A stretch of DNA of 64,000 nt from DB1 sp049323655 (GTDB lineage: Bacteria > Desulfobacterota > Desulfobulbia > Desulfobulbales > SURF-16), in contig JBMONO010000025.1 in the NCBI GenBank assembly GCA_049323655.1, forward strand, positions 4,053 through 68,052, written 5' to 3'. Position 1 is the first letter of the stretch. The number at the start of each line of letters is the position of its first letter. The translations under genes and the position numbers were made by a program. The notes under the pieces were generated by a model, which saw nothing but the letters and a program-made list of their open reading frames with translations, ran no database searches and had not been told where the DNA came from. Of the stretch, positions 47,011 through 56,052 are shown in pieces.

Positions 47011-48930
47011 ATGAAACCAGAAGTAACCGCGGAAGACCGCGCGCGGGTCTTGCGGATTTATTTTTGCAGTACGTTTGTCGTCGTTCTTGTTCTCTGCTCA
47101 GGCTATCTCCGCCAGATCGATCTCGTTGATTCGTGGACGGTGCTGTTTGCTCTTTTTGCATATCTTTCCTATGGCGCCTTTTATCTGCTCCCTTCGGCGT
47201 TGATCACCGGCGCAGTCAACTGGCTGCTGAAAAAATGGGACAGCCGCAAAGAGATTGCCGCCCGCTGGTCGCACAACACGGTGTATGTCACCGCTGTCGT
47301 CACCACCTCGGCCACCACCATCTTTCTCTTTGTCGATCAGCTCGTATTCCGGTTTTTCAATTTTCACATCAACGGCTTTGTCTGGAACCTCATTGCCACT
47401 CCCGGCGGCATCGAATCCATGGGCGGAGAGGATACCTCCACGCTGACCTATGCCCTGATGATGAGCGGTTTTGTCTTTCTGCAGATCACTCTAATCGCCG
47501 TCATCCATCGTCTGTGGCGCAGCGGCCGACTGGCCCGGTCACTCTTTTTTTGTTTCAGCAGACGGAGCATGCTGGTCGTCATCGTCAGCATGGCCCTCAT
47601 CCAGAGTCTCATGTATGGGGTCAGCAATCTGCAGAACCGTCTGCCGGTTCTCAATGCCGCCTGGGTCTTTCCCCTTTACCAGCCTCTGACGTTTAAAAGC
47701 CTGGCAAAGAGGTTGGGAGTCGAGGTGAAAAAGGCGCCTGATGTCGGCGGTGAGCTGGAGGGCGGTCGCCTTGCTTATCCTCTGGCCGCTCTGAAAGGAG
47801 CGAAACCGGAAAAGCCGCTCAATATCGTCTGGCTGGTCGGCGAATCGTGGCGGGCCGACATGCTCAATCCCGAGATCATGCCCGCCACTTCGGCCTTTGC
47901 CGGAAAATCCCTGTCGTTTACGAACCATTACAGCGGTGGCATCGGCACCCGGATGGGCATGTTTACCATGTTCTACGGCCTTTATGGCCCCTACTGGTTC
48001 CGTTTTCTCGATGAACGCCGCAGCCCGGTGCTGATGGATACCCTGCAGGCCCAGGGCTATCAGCTCAGCATGTACACCAGCGCCGTTTTTACCTACCCGG
48101 AATTCGACAAGACGATCTTTTCCGGTGTGCCTGCTGAATCGCTCCATGAGGAAAACGAAGGGCAGGGGTGGCAACGCGACAGAAAGAACGTCGGCGAGAT
48201 GCTCTCCTTTATCAATGGGCGCGATCCGGCCCGCCCCTTCATGACCTTCATGTTTTTCGAGTCGCCCCATGCCCGCTATTATTTTCCCGAGGAAGACGCG
48301 ATCAGGAAAGACTATCTGGAGGGGTTCAACTATGCCACCATGGATCTGGAAAGGGACATCGGCCTCATCTTCAACCGCTATGTCAACTCTTGCCATCACC
48401 TCGATTCACAGATCGCCAGGGTGCTGGATTTTCTTGGCAGGGAAGGTCTGCTTGACTCCACCCTGGTTATCATCACCGGCGACCACGGCGAGGAGTTCCT
48501 TGAAAAAGGACACTGGGGACATAATTCGAATTTTACCGAAGAACAGCTCCGTGTCCCGCTCATCCTGCATGTCCCCGGTCGGGAACCCGGCACCGTCACC
48601 CGTCTCACCTCCCACCTTGATCTTCCTGCCACGGTGATGAAACTGATTGGCGTGACCAGTCCGCCGCATCTCTACAGCCAAGGGTATGATCTCCTCTCCG
48701 GAGCGGAGCGGCCTTTTGCCATTGCCGCTGACTGGACGCGCATCAGTTATATCGACAGACAGTTCAAGGCGGTGTTTCCCTTCAGCAGCAAGGGGGTCAG
48801 CCAGAGCAGATTCACCACCAAAGATGATGTGCCGCTTGCCGATCCAGATATTTTCTGGAAGGATCACAAGGATGTGGTGGTTAACGCCATGAAGGCCCTC
48901 GGCACCTTTCAGCAAACCGCGAAAAAATGA
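47011..48930 (+). CDS. PbgA/YejM-like inner membrane protein with sulfatase-type domain
   Basis: The protein has 639 residues from ATG 47011 (GAGG upstream). Five TM segments in the first 220 residues (DUF3413 type) are followed by a periplasmic alkaline-phosphatase/sulfatase fold. NHYSGGIGTRMGMF is the YejM signature; the Cys of true sulfatases is absent. It keeps LVGESWRADMLNPEIMP, ITGDHGEEF and GHWGHNS metal-type motifs. In enterics PbgA/LapC controls LPS amount. Upstream ATG 46963 is open but in the repeat. Its TGA stop is inside the next repeat A copy. Confidence 0.88.
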   Translation: MKPEVTAEDRARVLRIYFCSTFVVVLVLCSGYLRQIDLVDSWTVLFALFAYLSYGAFYLLPSALITGAVNWLLKKWDSRKEIAARWSHNTVYVTAVVTTSATTIFLFVDQLVFRFFNFHINGFVWNLIATPGGIESMGGEDTSTLTYALMMSGFVFLQITLIAVIHRLWRSGRLARSLFFCFSRRSMLVVIVSMALIQSLMYGVSNLQNRLPVLNAAWVFPLYQPLTFKSLAKRLGVEVKKAPDVGGELEGGRLAYPLAALKGAKPEKPLNIVWLVGESWRADMLNPEIMPATSAFAGKSLSFTNHYSGGIGTRMGMFTMFYGLYGPYWFRFLDERRSPVLMDTLQAQGYQLSMYTSAVFTYPEFDKTIFSGVPAESLHEENEGQGWQRDRKNVGEMLSFINGRDPARPFMTFMFFESPHARYYFPEEDAIRKDYLEGFNYATMDLERDIGLIFNRYVNSCHHLDSQIARVLDFLGREGLLDSTLVIITGDHGEEFLEKGHWGHNSNFTEEQLRVPLILHVPGREPGTVTRLTSHLDLPATVMKLIGVTSPPHLYSQGYDLLSGAERPFAIAADWTRISYIDRQFKAVFPFSSKGVSQSRFTTKDDVPLADPDIFWKDHKDVVVNAMKALGTFQQTAKK

Positions 48931-49065
48931 TGGTGCCGCAAAAAAAACAAAAAATCAACCACAGAGATCACAGAGCGCCAAGAGGTAACTGGTTGTAATT
49001 TGAAAATTTTTCTCTGTGCTCTCCGTGCACTCTGTGGTGAAAAAAGACTTTTTACGAGTTTGTCA
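48928..49065 (+). repeat. Interspersed repeat A, copy 4 (diverged), overlapping a stop codon
   Basis: GATGGTGCCGCAAAAAAAAC at the left; the right end is GACTTTTTACGAGTTTGTC. The left end supplies the TGA stop of the PbgA-like gene. The middle is diverged (CACAGAGATCACAGAGCGCC). It abuts a family B fragment. Confidence 0.85.
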
Positions 49066-49144
49066 ACCATAGCGGGTTGGAAAGTGAAAACAACGAGTTA
49101 CAAAACACGGCCCGTCGGCATCGTGGCGTTTTGCGATTCCGGCG
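49066..49144 (+). repeat. Interspersed repeat B, fragment fused to repeat A copy 4
   Basis: Contains AAAGTGAAAACAACGAGTTA and ACAAAACACGGCCCGTCGG, matching the 58141 copy. It then has a hairpin-like CATCGTGGCGTTTTGCGATT. The left end seems replaced by the repeat A right end. It lies in the leader of the response regulator gene. Confidence 0.75.
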
Positions 49145-49185
49145 CAAAATGACGGCTAGCTGTCGCGCCGGCAGGATTGTCAGTC

Positions 49186-49854
49186 ATGAATATCCTGATT
49201 GTCGATGATGACGAAGAGCTGCGCAGGCAACTGGGCAGGATGTTGGAGAGCCAGCATTACCGGGTGGAGGAGGCGGCCGACGGTGAGGCGGCATTGCAGA
49301 AAATCTGGAACGACGCCTATGACCTGATGCTGCTCGATGTCATGCTGCCTAAATGTGACGGTATGGCGGTACTTGCCGCGATCCGGGCAGAGGGGCTTAA
49401 TCTGCCGGTTCTCATGCTGACCGCGCGCGGTGATGTCGAGGATCGGGTGCAGGGACTCAATCTCGGCGCCGACGACTATCTGGCCAAGCCCTTTTCCATG
49501 GCCGAGCTGCTGGCCCGAGTCCGGGCCCTGCTCAGGCGGCGCGGTGAACGTGACCCCCTGCTCCGCGCCGGCCAGATTGTCCTCGATACCGTCGGGCGAC
49601 GGGTCACCAGAGCGGAAGAAGAGGTTGCCCTCACCGCCAAGGAGTTCGCCATTCTTGAATTTCTGCTCTACAACAAGGGGCGGGCCGTCTCACGTTTCAA
49701 CCTGGCCGAACATGTCTGGGGCGATGATTTCGACCCTTTTACCATGTCGAACTTCATCGATGTGCATGTAAAAAACCTCCGCCACAAGATCAGAACCGCC
49801 GAAGGATCGATCATCCGCACCATCCGCGGGGTCGGTTTCATCGTTGATCCCTGA
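49186..49854 (+). CDS. OmpR-family response regulator
   Basis: The 222-residue protein has a receiver domain with the phospho-Asp in LMLLDVMLP (about Asp51), acidic pair DDDEEL, and Lys in DYLAKPFSM. The C-terminal winged helix has AVSRFNLAEHVWGDDFD and RHKIRTAEGSIIRTIRGVGF. It sits 5 bp before its histidine kinase. The pair probably controls the envelope genes around it, which resembles PmrAB/PhoPQ logic. That role is inferred. Confidence 0.94.
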   Translation: MNILIVDDDEELRRQLGRMLESQHYRVEEAADGEAALQKIWNDAYDLMLLDVMLPKCDGMAVLAAIRAEGLNLPVLMLTARGDVEDRVQGLNLGADDYLAKPFSMAELLARVRALLRRRGERDPLLRAGQIVLDTVGRRVTRAEEEVALTAKEFAILEFLLYNKGRAVSRFNLAEHVWGDDFDPFTMSNFIDVHVKNLRHKIRTAEGSIIRTIRGVGFIVDP

Positions 49855-49859
49855 AGCCG

Positions 49860-51260
49860 ATGAAGATACGGCAGAAAATCACCCTGTGGATCTCCTTGAC
49901 CGCCCTCTGCGCCGGCATCGCCTTTTCCTCCTTTGTCTTTCTTGAATTGCTTGATGAGTCGGTGCGGCTGATCGATCGGGAACTGCGCCATATGGCCGAA
50001 GCCCTGTTCGAGCAGGGGCAGGATGACCTCGCCGTTCCCTGGACGCTTGATGTAACCCGATTGCCGTTTTCGCCGGACAGATACTGGATCAGTGTCACGG
50101 ATCGTGAAAATGCCGTCCTCTACCGCTCCGCCCTGACCCGCTATGTGGATATCCCCCTCCTGGCTGAAAAGCGGTACACTGTGGAGCGGATCGTTTCGCG
50201 CAATCTGGTCCGGATCGGTCAGGATGAGGAAGATGAGGTCTACTTCCGGGTCCGGGTCTATGAACGGGAGATCGCTGGCCGACCTGTTATCATCCGCATC
50301 GCCAAACCCATCGAAGAGATTGAGGAGGAGGTGTATGAGGTTCTCTGGGAGCTTGGTTTCAGTCTGGGACTCTGCACCCTGGCTGTCATCTTTTTCAGCC
50401 ACCGGTTGGCCGGCAGGATTCTTGCCCCGTTGGCGTCCATGAACCAGCTGGCGTGCGAGATTCGGGAAAAATCCCTCGACCGGCGAATACCGGTGGGTAA
50501 GAGCCGTGATGAGCTGGCTACTCTAGCCATCTCCCTGAACGAGATGTTTGATCGTCTGCAGTACTCATTTGTCCGGCAGAAGGAATTTGTCGGCAACGCC
50601 TCCCATGAGTTGAAAAGTCCGATCAATCTGCTTTTGCTGGTCCAGGAGGAGCTGCTGCAGCGTTCCGATCTGCCCGATGGAATGCGCGACGACCTGGAGC
50701 GGCAGTTGCTGACCATGCGGCGGATGAGCAGACTGATCAGGAATCTGCTCGATCTTTCCCGCCTGGAGCAGCAGGAAGCGGTAAACGTTTCTGCCGTGGA
50801 TCTCGGCGATCTGATCCGACAGGTGCTGGATGAGTATCGGGAGATGCTGGTCAGCGCCCGGATAGAGGTTGAAACAGACTGTGCCGGTGAGTTGCGGCTG
50901 GCCGCTGATGCGGAAAAATTGCAGCGCCTTCTGATCAATCTCGTTGATAACGCCATCCGGTACAACGATCCGGCTGATGGCCGCATCCGCATCACGGCGC
51001 GCAGGGAAGACGGGAACTTTGTTCTGCGGATGGCCAATCGCGGCCTGCCCATCCCGTCGGCTGAGGTCGAAAGAGTTTTCGAGCAGTTTTACCGGGTGGA
51101 AAAATCCCGGGCCACTGACCATGGCGGCGCCGGACTCGGGCTCACCATTGCCCGCCGGATCGTTGAACTCCATGGCGGGACGATCCGCATCGGCAGCACA
51201 GCCGGCTGGACTGAGGTAACGGTCATCCTGCCGGGACGGGACGTGCCGCCTGCGCCATGA
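49860..51260 (+). CDS. Sensor histidine kinase
   Basis: The 466-residue protein has TM1 (TLWISLTALCAGIAFSSFVF), a periplasmic domain of about 140 residues, and TM2 (LGFSLGLCTLAVIFFSHRLA). It then has HAMP, HisKA with the phospho-His in GNASHELKSPIN, and the HATPase boxes NLVDNAIRYND, RVFEQFYRVE and GAGLGLTIARRIV. It phosphorylates the regulator encoded upstream. The periplasmic sensor part has acidic patches (GQDEEDEVYF), as seen in cation or cationic-peptide sensors; the signal is not known. Confidence 0.94.
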   Translation: MKIRQKITLWISLTALCAGIAFSSFVFLELLDESVRLIDRELRHMAEALFEQGQDDLAVPWTLDVTRLPFSPDRYWISVTDRENAVLYRSALTRYVDIPLLAEKRYTVERIVSRNLVRIGQDEEDEVYFRVRVYEREIAGRPVIIRIAKPIEEIEEEVYEVLWELGFSLGLCTLAVIFFSHRLAGRILAPLASMNQLACEIREKSLDRRIPVGKSRDELATLAISLNEMFDRLQYSFVRQKEFVGNASHELKSPINLLLLVQEELLQRSDLPDGMRDDLERQLLTMRRMSRLIRNLLDLSRLEQQEAVNVSAVDLGDLIRQVLDEYREMLVSARIEVETDCAGELRLAADAEKLQRLLINLVDNAIRYNDPADGRIRITARREDGNFVLRMANRGLPIPSAEVERVFEQFYRVEKSRATDHGGAGLGLTIARRIVELHGGTIRIGSTAGWTEVTVILPGRDVPPAP

Positions 51261-51314
51261 AAGAAGTCTCGGACGCTTTGCCTCGCTGTTTCATTCTGCT
51301 CGCTCTGCGGGCGA

Positions 51315-53258
51315 TCAACCTTCTCCTTTTTCCCTTTGCCATCTGTTCAATCTGTTGCGAAGCACATAATCCGCCCCCTGGTAAAAAGACATCACCTTCA
51401 TGGCCGGCGGATAGGATGGTGTCGTCTCGGCGATGGTCGGTGGTTCATCAGTCAGATCAACCCGTTCGATTTTTTGCTGTGGCGAGAGGATGAGCAGTTC
51501 GTTGCCCTGTACCAGCCCCAGTTTCTGGTAATTGCCGATCAGCGCCCGGGGCTGAAAGCCGGGTTCCAGGATGTTGCGGCCGAAAAAGAAACTTTCGTAG
51601 GAAAAGTGCAGCAGGCCGAGCAGGGTCGGAGCAACATCGATCTGGCTGGCCATGGTGCTGATTTCTTCCGGCATAACCCGACCGGGCGCGTAAATGAAAA
51701 AGGGAATGTGATATTTGTCCACCGGCAGTCCCACCTTGCCGGCGCTGCCGGCGCAGTGATCGGCCACCAGGACGAAGATGGTGTCGGCAAACCAGGGTCG
51801 TCCCTGCGCCTCTGCCAGCAGTCGGCCCAGGGCGTAATCAGTGTATTTCACTGCGCCGGCCCGGCCCGTGCCGGAAGGAATGTCGATTTTTCCTGTTGGA
51901 TAGGTGTAGGGCCGGTGATTGCTGGTGGTCATGATGTGGAAGAAAAACGGTTTGCCGGCGGCATGGTCGATGTCCGCTTCATGGATGGCCCGGCGGTAGA
52001 GATCCTCATCCGCCACCCCCCAGGCGTTGGCAAAGGTTATCTCGTCATCCTGCAGGACACTCTGGTCAACGATCCGATAGCCGTTGCCGGAAAAAAAGGC
52101 GTTCATGTTGTCGAAATAGCCGCGGCCGCCATAGAGAAAGACCGTATCATAGCCGTGATCGGCAAAGACCTTGCCGAGGCTGTACATCCCGCTGTTGTCA
52201 GGCCGTTTCACCATGGAGCGGCCCGGCGTGGGCGGCAGGGAGAGGGTGATCGCCTCAAGGCCCCGGTCGGTGCGGGTGCCGGTGGCGTAAAAATTGGTGA
52301 ACAGCATTCCCTGGCCGAACAGATGATCGAGAAACGGGGTGAGATGTTTCGTGTTGCCGAAGCGGCTCAGGTAGCCGGCGCTGAGGCTTTCCACCGTAAT
52401 CAGGATGACGTTGTCCGTGCGGGCCGGATGCTCGTCTTTAATGGTACGGCGGATATCGTACAAGCCGTCACGGGGAATGGTGCTGTTTGGTTCCCAAACG
52501 GCGGTTTTGAGTTCATCGGAGAGCAGGAGGTCCTCGCCCAGGGTATAAAAGGTCCGGTAATCGAGGGTGTTGTTGCGAAAGGCGGCAAAAAGCTGGTAGG
52601 GACCGTTGGAGGCCAGTTCGTTGACATAGTTGTTGTCGGAGAGAGTCCGCTGGGCTTGACCGAGACCGGCAAAGGCGAAAACGGCCAGCAGGAGAAGAAT
52701 CGTTGCCCGGGCCAGGCGGCTGCTTGTTTGATCGTTGTTTTCCCAGGCGCGGTGCAGGTGGTTGCGGAGGCTGAAAAAAAGCAGGACGGACAGACCGAGG
52801 ATGGCGCCGAGCAGGGTGGGCAGTGGATAGGACTCGATGATGTTGTTTGCGACTTCCCGGCGATAGACGAGATAATCGACTGCAATGAAATTGAAGCGCA
52901 CCCCGAATTCGTCCCAAAAGAGCCATTCGGCGATCAAGGTGAAGAGGAGCAGGAAGAGGGCGGCAAGGACACCGGTCTGCCAGGAAATTCGAAAGAAACG
53001 GCACTGGTACCATCGTGTCGGCAGCACGGCAAGGAGAAGGATTGCGGGTATCGCTGCGTAGGACAGAAAGGCAGCGTCATAAACGAGCCCCACGGCGAAG
53101 ACGTAGGCGAGGCGAGCGGCGGTCGGTTCAGCCAGGGGCCACTCCCGCAGCAGCAGGGTCAGGCGTAGCAGGAAAAATGCGGCAAGCGCTGTCGTGGCAA
53201 CCGGCAGCAGCAGGGCAAAACGGCTTTTCCGGAAAGAGAAGAGGGTGATCGGCATCAT
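51315..53258 (-). CDS. LtaS/EptA-type membrane transferase (sulfatase fold)
   Basis: The 647-residue protein has five TM helices in the first 200 residues, then an extracytoplasmic alkaline-phosphatase-like domain. ILITVESLSAG (Glu290) and TGTRTDRGLEA (Thr330 as the likely nucleophile) are the metal/nucleophile motifs. HIMTTSNHRPYTYP and VLVADHCAG complete the site. Such enzymes transfer phosphoglycerol or phosphoethanolamine from lipids to envelope targets. In a Gram-negative this points to lipid A, core or glucan decoration. It overlaps the PAP2 gene by 4 bases. Confidence 0.9.
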   Translation of the reverse strand: MMPITLFSFRKSRFALLLPVATTALAAFFLLRLTLLLREWPLAEPTAARLAYVFAVGLVYDAAFLSYAAIPAILLLAVLPTRWYQCRFFRISWQTGVLAALFLLLFTLIAEWLFWDEFGVRFNFIAVDYLVYRREVANNIIESYPLPTLLGAILGLSVLLFFSLRNHLHRAWENNDQTSSRLARATILLLLAVFAFAGLGQAQRTLSDNNYVNELASNGPYQLFAAFRNNTLDYRTFYTLGEDLLLSDELKTAVWEPNSTIPRDGLYDIRRTIKDEHPARTDNVILITVESLSAGYLSRFGNTKHLTPFLDHLFGQGMLFTNFYATGTRTDRGLEAITLSLPPTPGRSMVKRPDNSGMYSLGKVFADHGYDTVFLYGGRGYFDNMNAFFSGNGYRIVDQSVLQDDEITFANAWGVADEDLYRRAIHEADIDHAAGKPFFFHIMTTSNHRPYTYPTGKIDIPSGTGRAGAVKYTDYALGRLLAEAQGRPWFADTIFVLVADHCAGSAGKVGLPVDKYHIPFFIYAPGRVMPEEISTMASQIDVAPTLLGLLHFSYESFFFGRNILEPGFQPRALIGNYQKLGLVQGNELLILSPQQKIERVDLTDEPPTIAETTPSYPPAMKVMSFYQGADYVLRNRLNRWQREKGEG

Positions 53259-53965
53259 GGGTGTCTCCTCCAGTATTGCGGATAAAAGGCGATGGATGTC
53301 GCCAGGGTCGCGGTCCAGCAGATGGCCAGGGAAAAAAGATCGTGGCTGGGGAAATGAGCGCCCCGTATCTGCTGGGTAAGGCCGAAGAGCGTCCCCAGAA
53401 TGATACCGAAGAGCAGGCCGTATTGCCTGGAGGCCAGATGGTGATGGGCCATGAGAAAATAGAGGCTCATAAAGGCAAACCCTCCGGAGGAGTGACCCGC
53501 CGGAAAGGCCTCGCCCACCGGTGCGCCGACCGGGACCGGATCGAAGATGCGGATGTACGGTTGTTCACCGTAAAAGATTTGCAGATCCCACGGGGTATAG
53601 ATATGGGTCAGCTGTTTGCCGAGGCTGACCAGGAGAGGGCCGGCTGCGGTGGCGATGATGAAAAAGAGAAACGTTTTTCTGAAGGGGCGCAGCTTCGGGG
53701 AGAGAAAGGTCATGACCAGAACGATGAGCGAGCCTGCTGCCGTTGCCATGACAAACCATTGGCCGCCGCGGTGGAGAACGTCCTTAAAAAACCAGTGACG
53801 CTTGAAGGGCCAGCTGTGCGTATGTAAATCATAAAACCGGCTCACCCACCAGAGGTCAAACCCGCTGTACTCGAAGGCCGTGCCCAGCAGGATCGCTGAC
53901 AGAGGAACAAGGGTGACGAAGAGAAGCGATATTCGGGAGGCAGGGTGGTCGTGCATGCTGATCAT
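53255..53965 (-). CDS. PAP2-family membrane phosphatase
   Basis: The 236-residue protein has six TM helices and the PAP2 motifs: KQLTHIYTPWDL (motif 1, modified), FPAGHSSGGF (motif 2 with its His) and RGAHFPSHDLFS (motif 3). It would dephosphorylate a lipid phosphate such as lipid A, undecaprenyl-PP or a product of the neighbouring transferase. LpxE/LpxT-type enzymes are of this class. It is translated just ahead of the transferase, with a 4-bp overlap. Confidence 0.92.
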   Translation of the reverse strand: MISMHDHPASRISLLFVTLVPLSAILLGTAFEYSGFDLWWVSRFYDLHTHSWPFKRHWFFKDVLHRGGQWFVMATAAGSLIVLVMTFLSPKLRPFRKTFLFFIIATAAGPLLVSLGKQLTHIYTPWDLQIFYGEQPYIRIFDPVPVGAPVGEAFPAGHSSGGFAFMSLYFLMAHHHLASRQYGLLFGIILGTLFGLTQQIRGAHFPSHDLFSLAICWTATLATSIAFYPQYWRRHP

Positions 53966-54008
53966 GGGGCGCAGTGTTGATTTGCTTTTTTGCTGATGCC
54001 GGAAATAT

Positions 54009-54038
54009 GTCGGAATCGTGGCTTTTTGCGATTCCGAT
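54009..54038 (+). repeat. Interspersed repeat B, right-end hairpin fragment
   Basis: GTCGGAATCGTGGCTTTTTG and CGATTCCGAT form the B-type end hairpin. Only this end is present. It lies 45 bp upstream of the PAP2 start on the other strand. Confidence 0.65.
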
Positions 54039-54102
54039 CAAAATAACCGGTCTTTATGAAGAAAGGATGAAGAGGGAAGGGATTTTCGTTTAAAAAAAGA
54101 TT

Positions 54103-54235
54103 GATGGAATCGTAAAAACTGAAAATTAACCACAGAGACCGCAGAGCGCACAGAGATAACTAATTATAATTAAAAATTTTTTCTCTGTGTTCTCTGTGCG
54201 CTCTGTGGTGAAAAAAGACTTTTTACGGGTTTGTC
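54103..54235 (+). repeat. Interspersed repeat A, copy 5
   Basis: Starts GATGGAATCGTAAAAACTG and ends GACTTTTTACGGGTTTGTC. The inner inverted parts CCACAGAG / CTCTGTGG are intact. It is followed by AAGA and then by two repeat B units. Confidence 0.92.
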
Positions 54236-54240
54236 AAGAT

Positions 54241-54449
54241 TGTCGGAATCGTAAAAAGGGACGATTCCGACGGCCCATGTTTTGTAACTCATTGTTTTCA
54301 CTTTCCCCCCTGCCCTGGTTTGCGGTTTTTTACGGGACCGTCAAGATTGTCGGAATCGTAAAAAGCCACGATTCCGACGGGCGGTGTATTGTAGCTCGTT
54401 GTTTTCTCGTTCCCGCCCGCCGTGGTTTGCGGGTTTTTGCGGGACCATC
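54241..54449 (-). repeat. Interspersed repeat B, two tandem copies
   Basis: Two copies of about 102 bp (54241-54342 and 54349-54449), in reverse orientation to the one at 58099, are separated by AAGAT. Each begins with a perfect 11-base hairpin (GTCGGAATCGT / ACGATTCCGAC) and ends GGGACCRTC. The pair and the A copy before it form a repeat cluster that fills the 53966-54493 gap. Confidence 0.9.
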
Positions 54450-54493
54450 AAGATTGCGGCTCTCTGTTTTGAGCCGGGGTGGAGTGTCGCGAG

Positions 54494-54871
54494 TCAGGGC
54501 GGGGAGAGCTTCGCTGCCACCCGATTCAGGACCTCATCGATGGCAAAGGGCTTTTCCAGTAACGATGCCTCGCGGCAGCTCGTTGCGGCGATTTTTGTTT
54601 TGATGTCGCTGTCTCCTGTCATCAGGATAAAGTGGCCATCCGGATTGATCCGCTGCATCTCCTCCAACAGTTCGAGGCCATTGCCATCCGGCAAATGGAC
54701 GTCAAGCAGGGTGAGGAACGGCCGACTGGCTGAGGCCATGCTTCTGCCTTCCGAGGCGGACAGGGCGGTGATTACCCGGTAGCCCTCGTGCTTCAGCAGG
54801 AGGTGCAGAGTGCGGGTCAGTGCCCGATCGTCATCGATAATGAGAATACTGTTTGTGCTGGTTTCGTGCAT
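54494..54871 (-). CDS. Single-domain response regulator (CheY-like)
   Basis: The protein has 125 residues from ATG 54871; the frame is open to 54919. It is a lone receiver domain: acidic IIDDDRAL, phospho-Asp in LTLLDVHLPDGNG, T in LMTGDSD and Lys in SLLEKPFAI. There is no output domain, so it acts by protein contact or as a phosphate relay. No kinase is next to it. Confidence 0.88.
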   Translation of the reverse strand: MHETSTNSILIIDDDRALTRTLHLLLKHEGYRVITALSASEGRSMASASRPFLTLLDVHLPDGNGLELLEEMQRINPDGHFILMTGDSDIKTKIAATSCREASLLEKPFAIDEVLNRVAAKLSPP

Positions 54872-55148
54872 GGTGCCCGTTGCGGGTGGATGGGTGATCG
54901 TCGGCGGAGTAGTCAGCAAAACCCATGCCTGGATTTTTCGGTAGCGGTGGAGTCGGCGCTGAGGGGCGGAGAAAAGAGAGAATGACGTGGTTACAGGGAA
55001 ATGGCCGTTTGAACCGCTGATAGATATGGGGATGATAATCCGGTTTTCGGGATGACGCGGTGAGGGCGGGTCACAACCTGTCGGACAGATAACCAGTTTC
55101 TGCGGAGTCTCCCGGATTGAGGGAGGAGTTTCCTGTCGGCGACTTAGA
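54872..55148. other. Intergenic stretch, no gene seen
   Basis: About 280 bp between the response regulator start and the next repeat-like element. Short frames here have no ribosome site. No clear promoter or riboswitch is recognised. Confidence 0.4.
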
Positions 55149-55324
55149 GCTTATTCGCAAATAAATCTTTGGTGCTCGCATCCGGCTTTTGGCCGCCTTT
55201 GCCCGTTACTCAATTGCAAAATCCTCGCCGTAGCGCTGCTACGCCTGCGGTTTTGCTCAATCGTCCCGGTCAAATCCGTCTCAAAATCCGGCGCGCCCCC
55301 TGAAAAGCTTATTTGTGGATAAGC
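55149..55324. repeat. 176-bp element with 16-base inverted ends
   Basis: The ends GCTTATTCGCAAATAA and TTATTTGTGGATAAGC pair at 14 of 16 bases. Inside is a second palindromic part (GCAAAATCC..CCGTAGC and GCTACG..GGTTTTGC). It shows no coding. It looks like another MITE-type element, unlike families A and B, and ends 2 bp before the exonuclease stop. Confidence 0.7.
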
Positions 55325-55326
55325 CC

Positions 55327-56043
55327 TTAAAAAATTCTCTTCCAGCTTTGTCCGGCCTTGAAGAGATCCTTCAGGGTGATCAACCCGCTTTTCTTGAGTT
55401 TTTTTGTGAGATAAAGAAAAAGATAGGCGGTTTGCAGGGCGTCCTGTAAAGCATCATGATGATCGAAAGTGGGAAGTTTGTAATCACTGCTGAGATCAGC
55501 CAGATTGAAGGATACCTGCAGGTTGAACTGGTCGTGATAGTGTTCCCAGCGGGATTCGGTGTAGATCTGGGCCATGCGCATGGTGTCGAGGCAGGGGTTG
55601 CTGATGGTGGCGCCAAAGAGTTTTTTTGAGGCATGGTTGAGAAAACCGACATCGAGGCTGACGTAGTGGCCTACCAGCAGGGCCGGACCGCAGAATTCGA
55701 TAAATTGCGGCAGGATGACCTGAAGCGGGGGAGCGGAGGCCAGCTGTTCCGGGGTGATGCGATGGACCAGGGTGCTTTCCGTTGCCCCCTTTTTTTTGTG
55801 AGGGCGGACATAGGAGTGAAAGGTTTCGCCGGCAATAATCTTCAGATCCCGGACATGAACGCCTCCGATGGAAACGATCTCGTCTTTGCGGCTCAGTCCG
55901 GTCAGTTCCGTATCAAAGACGACGAAATTGTAGCATTCCAGAGGCTGGTCCTGGTCGATGTGGCGAAACCATTGGTGATTTTTGGCAAAAATGTGGTGGG
56001 GTTGCGCTGTCTTTTCCCTGGTGAAGGGCCAGAAGGGGATCAT
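55327..56043 (-). CDS. DnaQ-like 3'-5' exonuclease (DEDDh)
   Basis: This is a 238-residue protein with the DEDDh exonuclease motifs: VVFDTELTGLSRKD (first Asp/Glu), VGHYVSLDVGFLNH (second Asp), and HHDALQDALQTAYL (His and last Asp). It belongs to the DNA polymerase III epsilon group and lacks a polymerase tail. It follows the CNMP-CBS-DUF294 gene by 9 bp, a pairing seen in other bacteria. Function of the pair is not settled. Confidence 0.92.
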   Translation of the reverse strand: MIPFWPFTREKTAQPHHIFAKNHQWFRHIDQDQPLECYNFVVFDTELTGLSRKDEIVSIGGVHVRDLKIIAGETFHSYVRPHKKKGATESTLVHRITPEQLASAPPLQVILPQFIEFCGPALLVGHYVSLDVGFLNHASKKLFGATISNPCLDTMRMAQIYTESRWEHYHDQFNLQVSFNLADLSSDYKLPTFDHHDALQDALQTAYLFLYLTKKLKKSGLITLKDLFKAGQSWKRIF

Positions 56044-56052
56044 ATAAAAATC

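Noticed and set aside
51336..53168. 610-codon plus-strand frame opposite the LtaS/EptA-type gene
   Set aside because: Shadow of a clear membrane transferase on the other strand; its composition is not that of a real protein.
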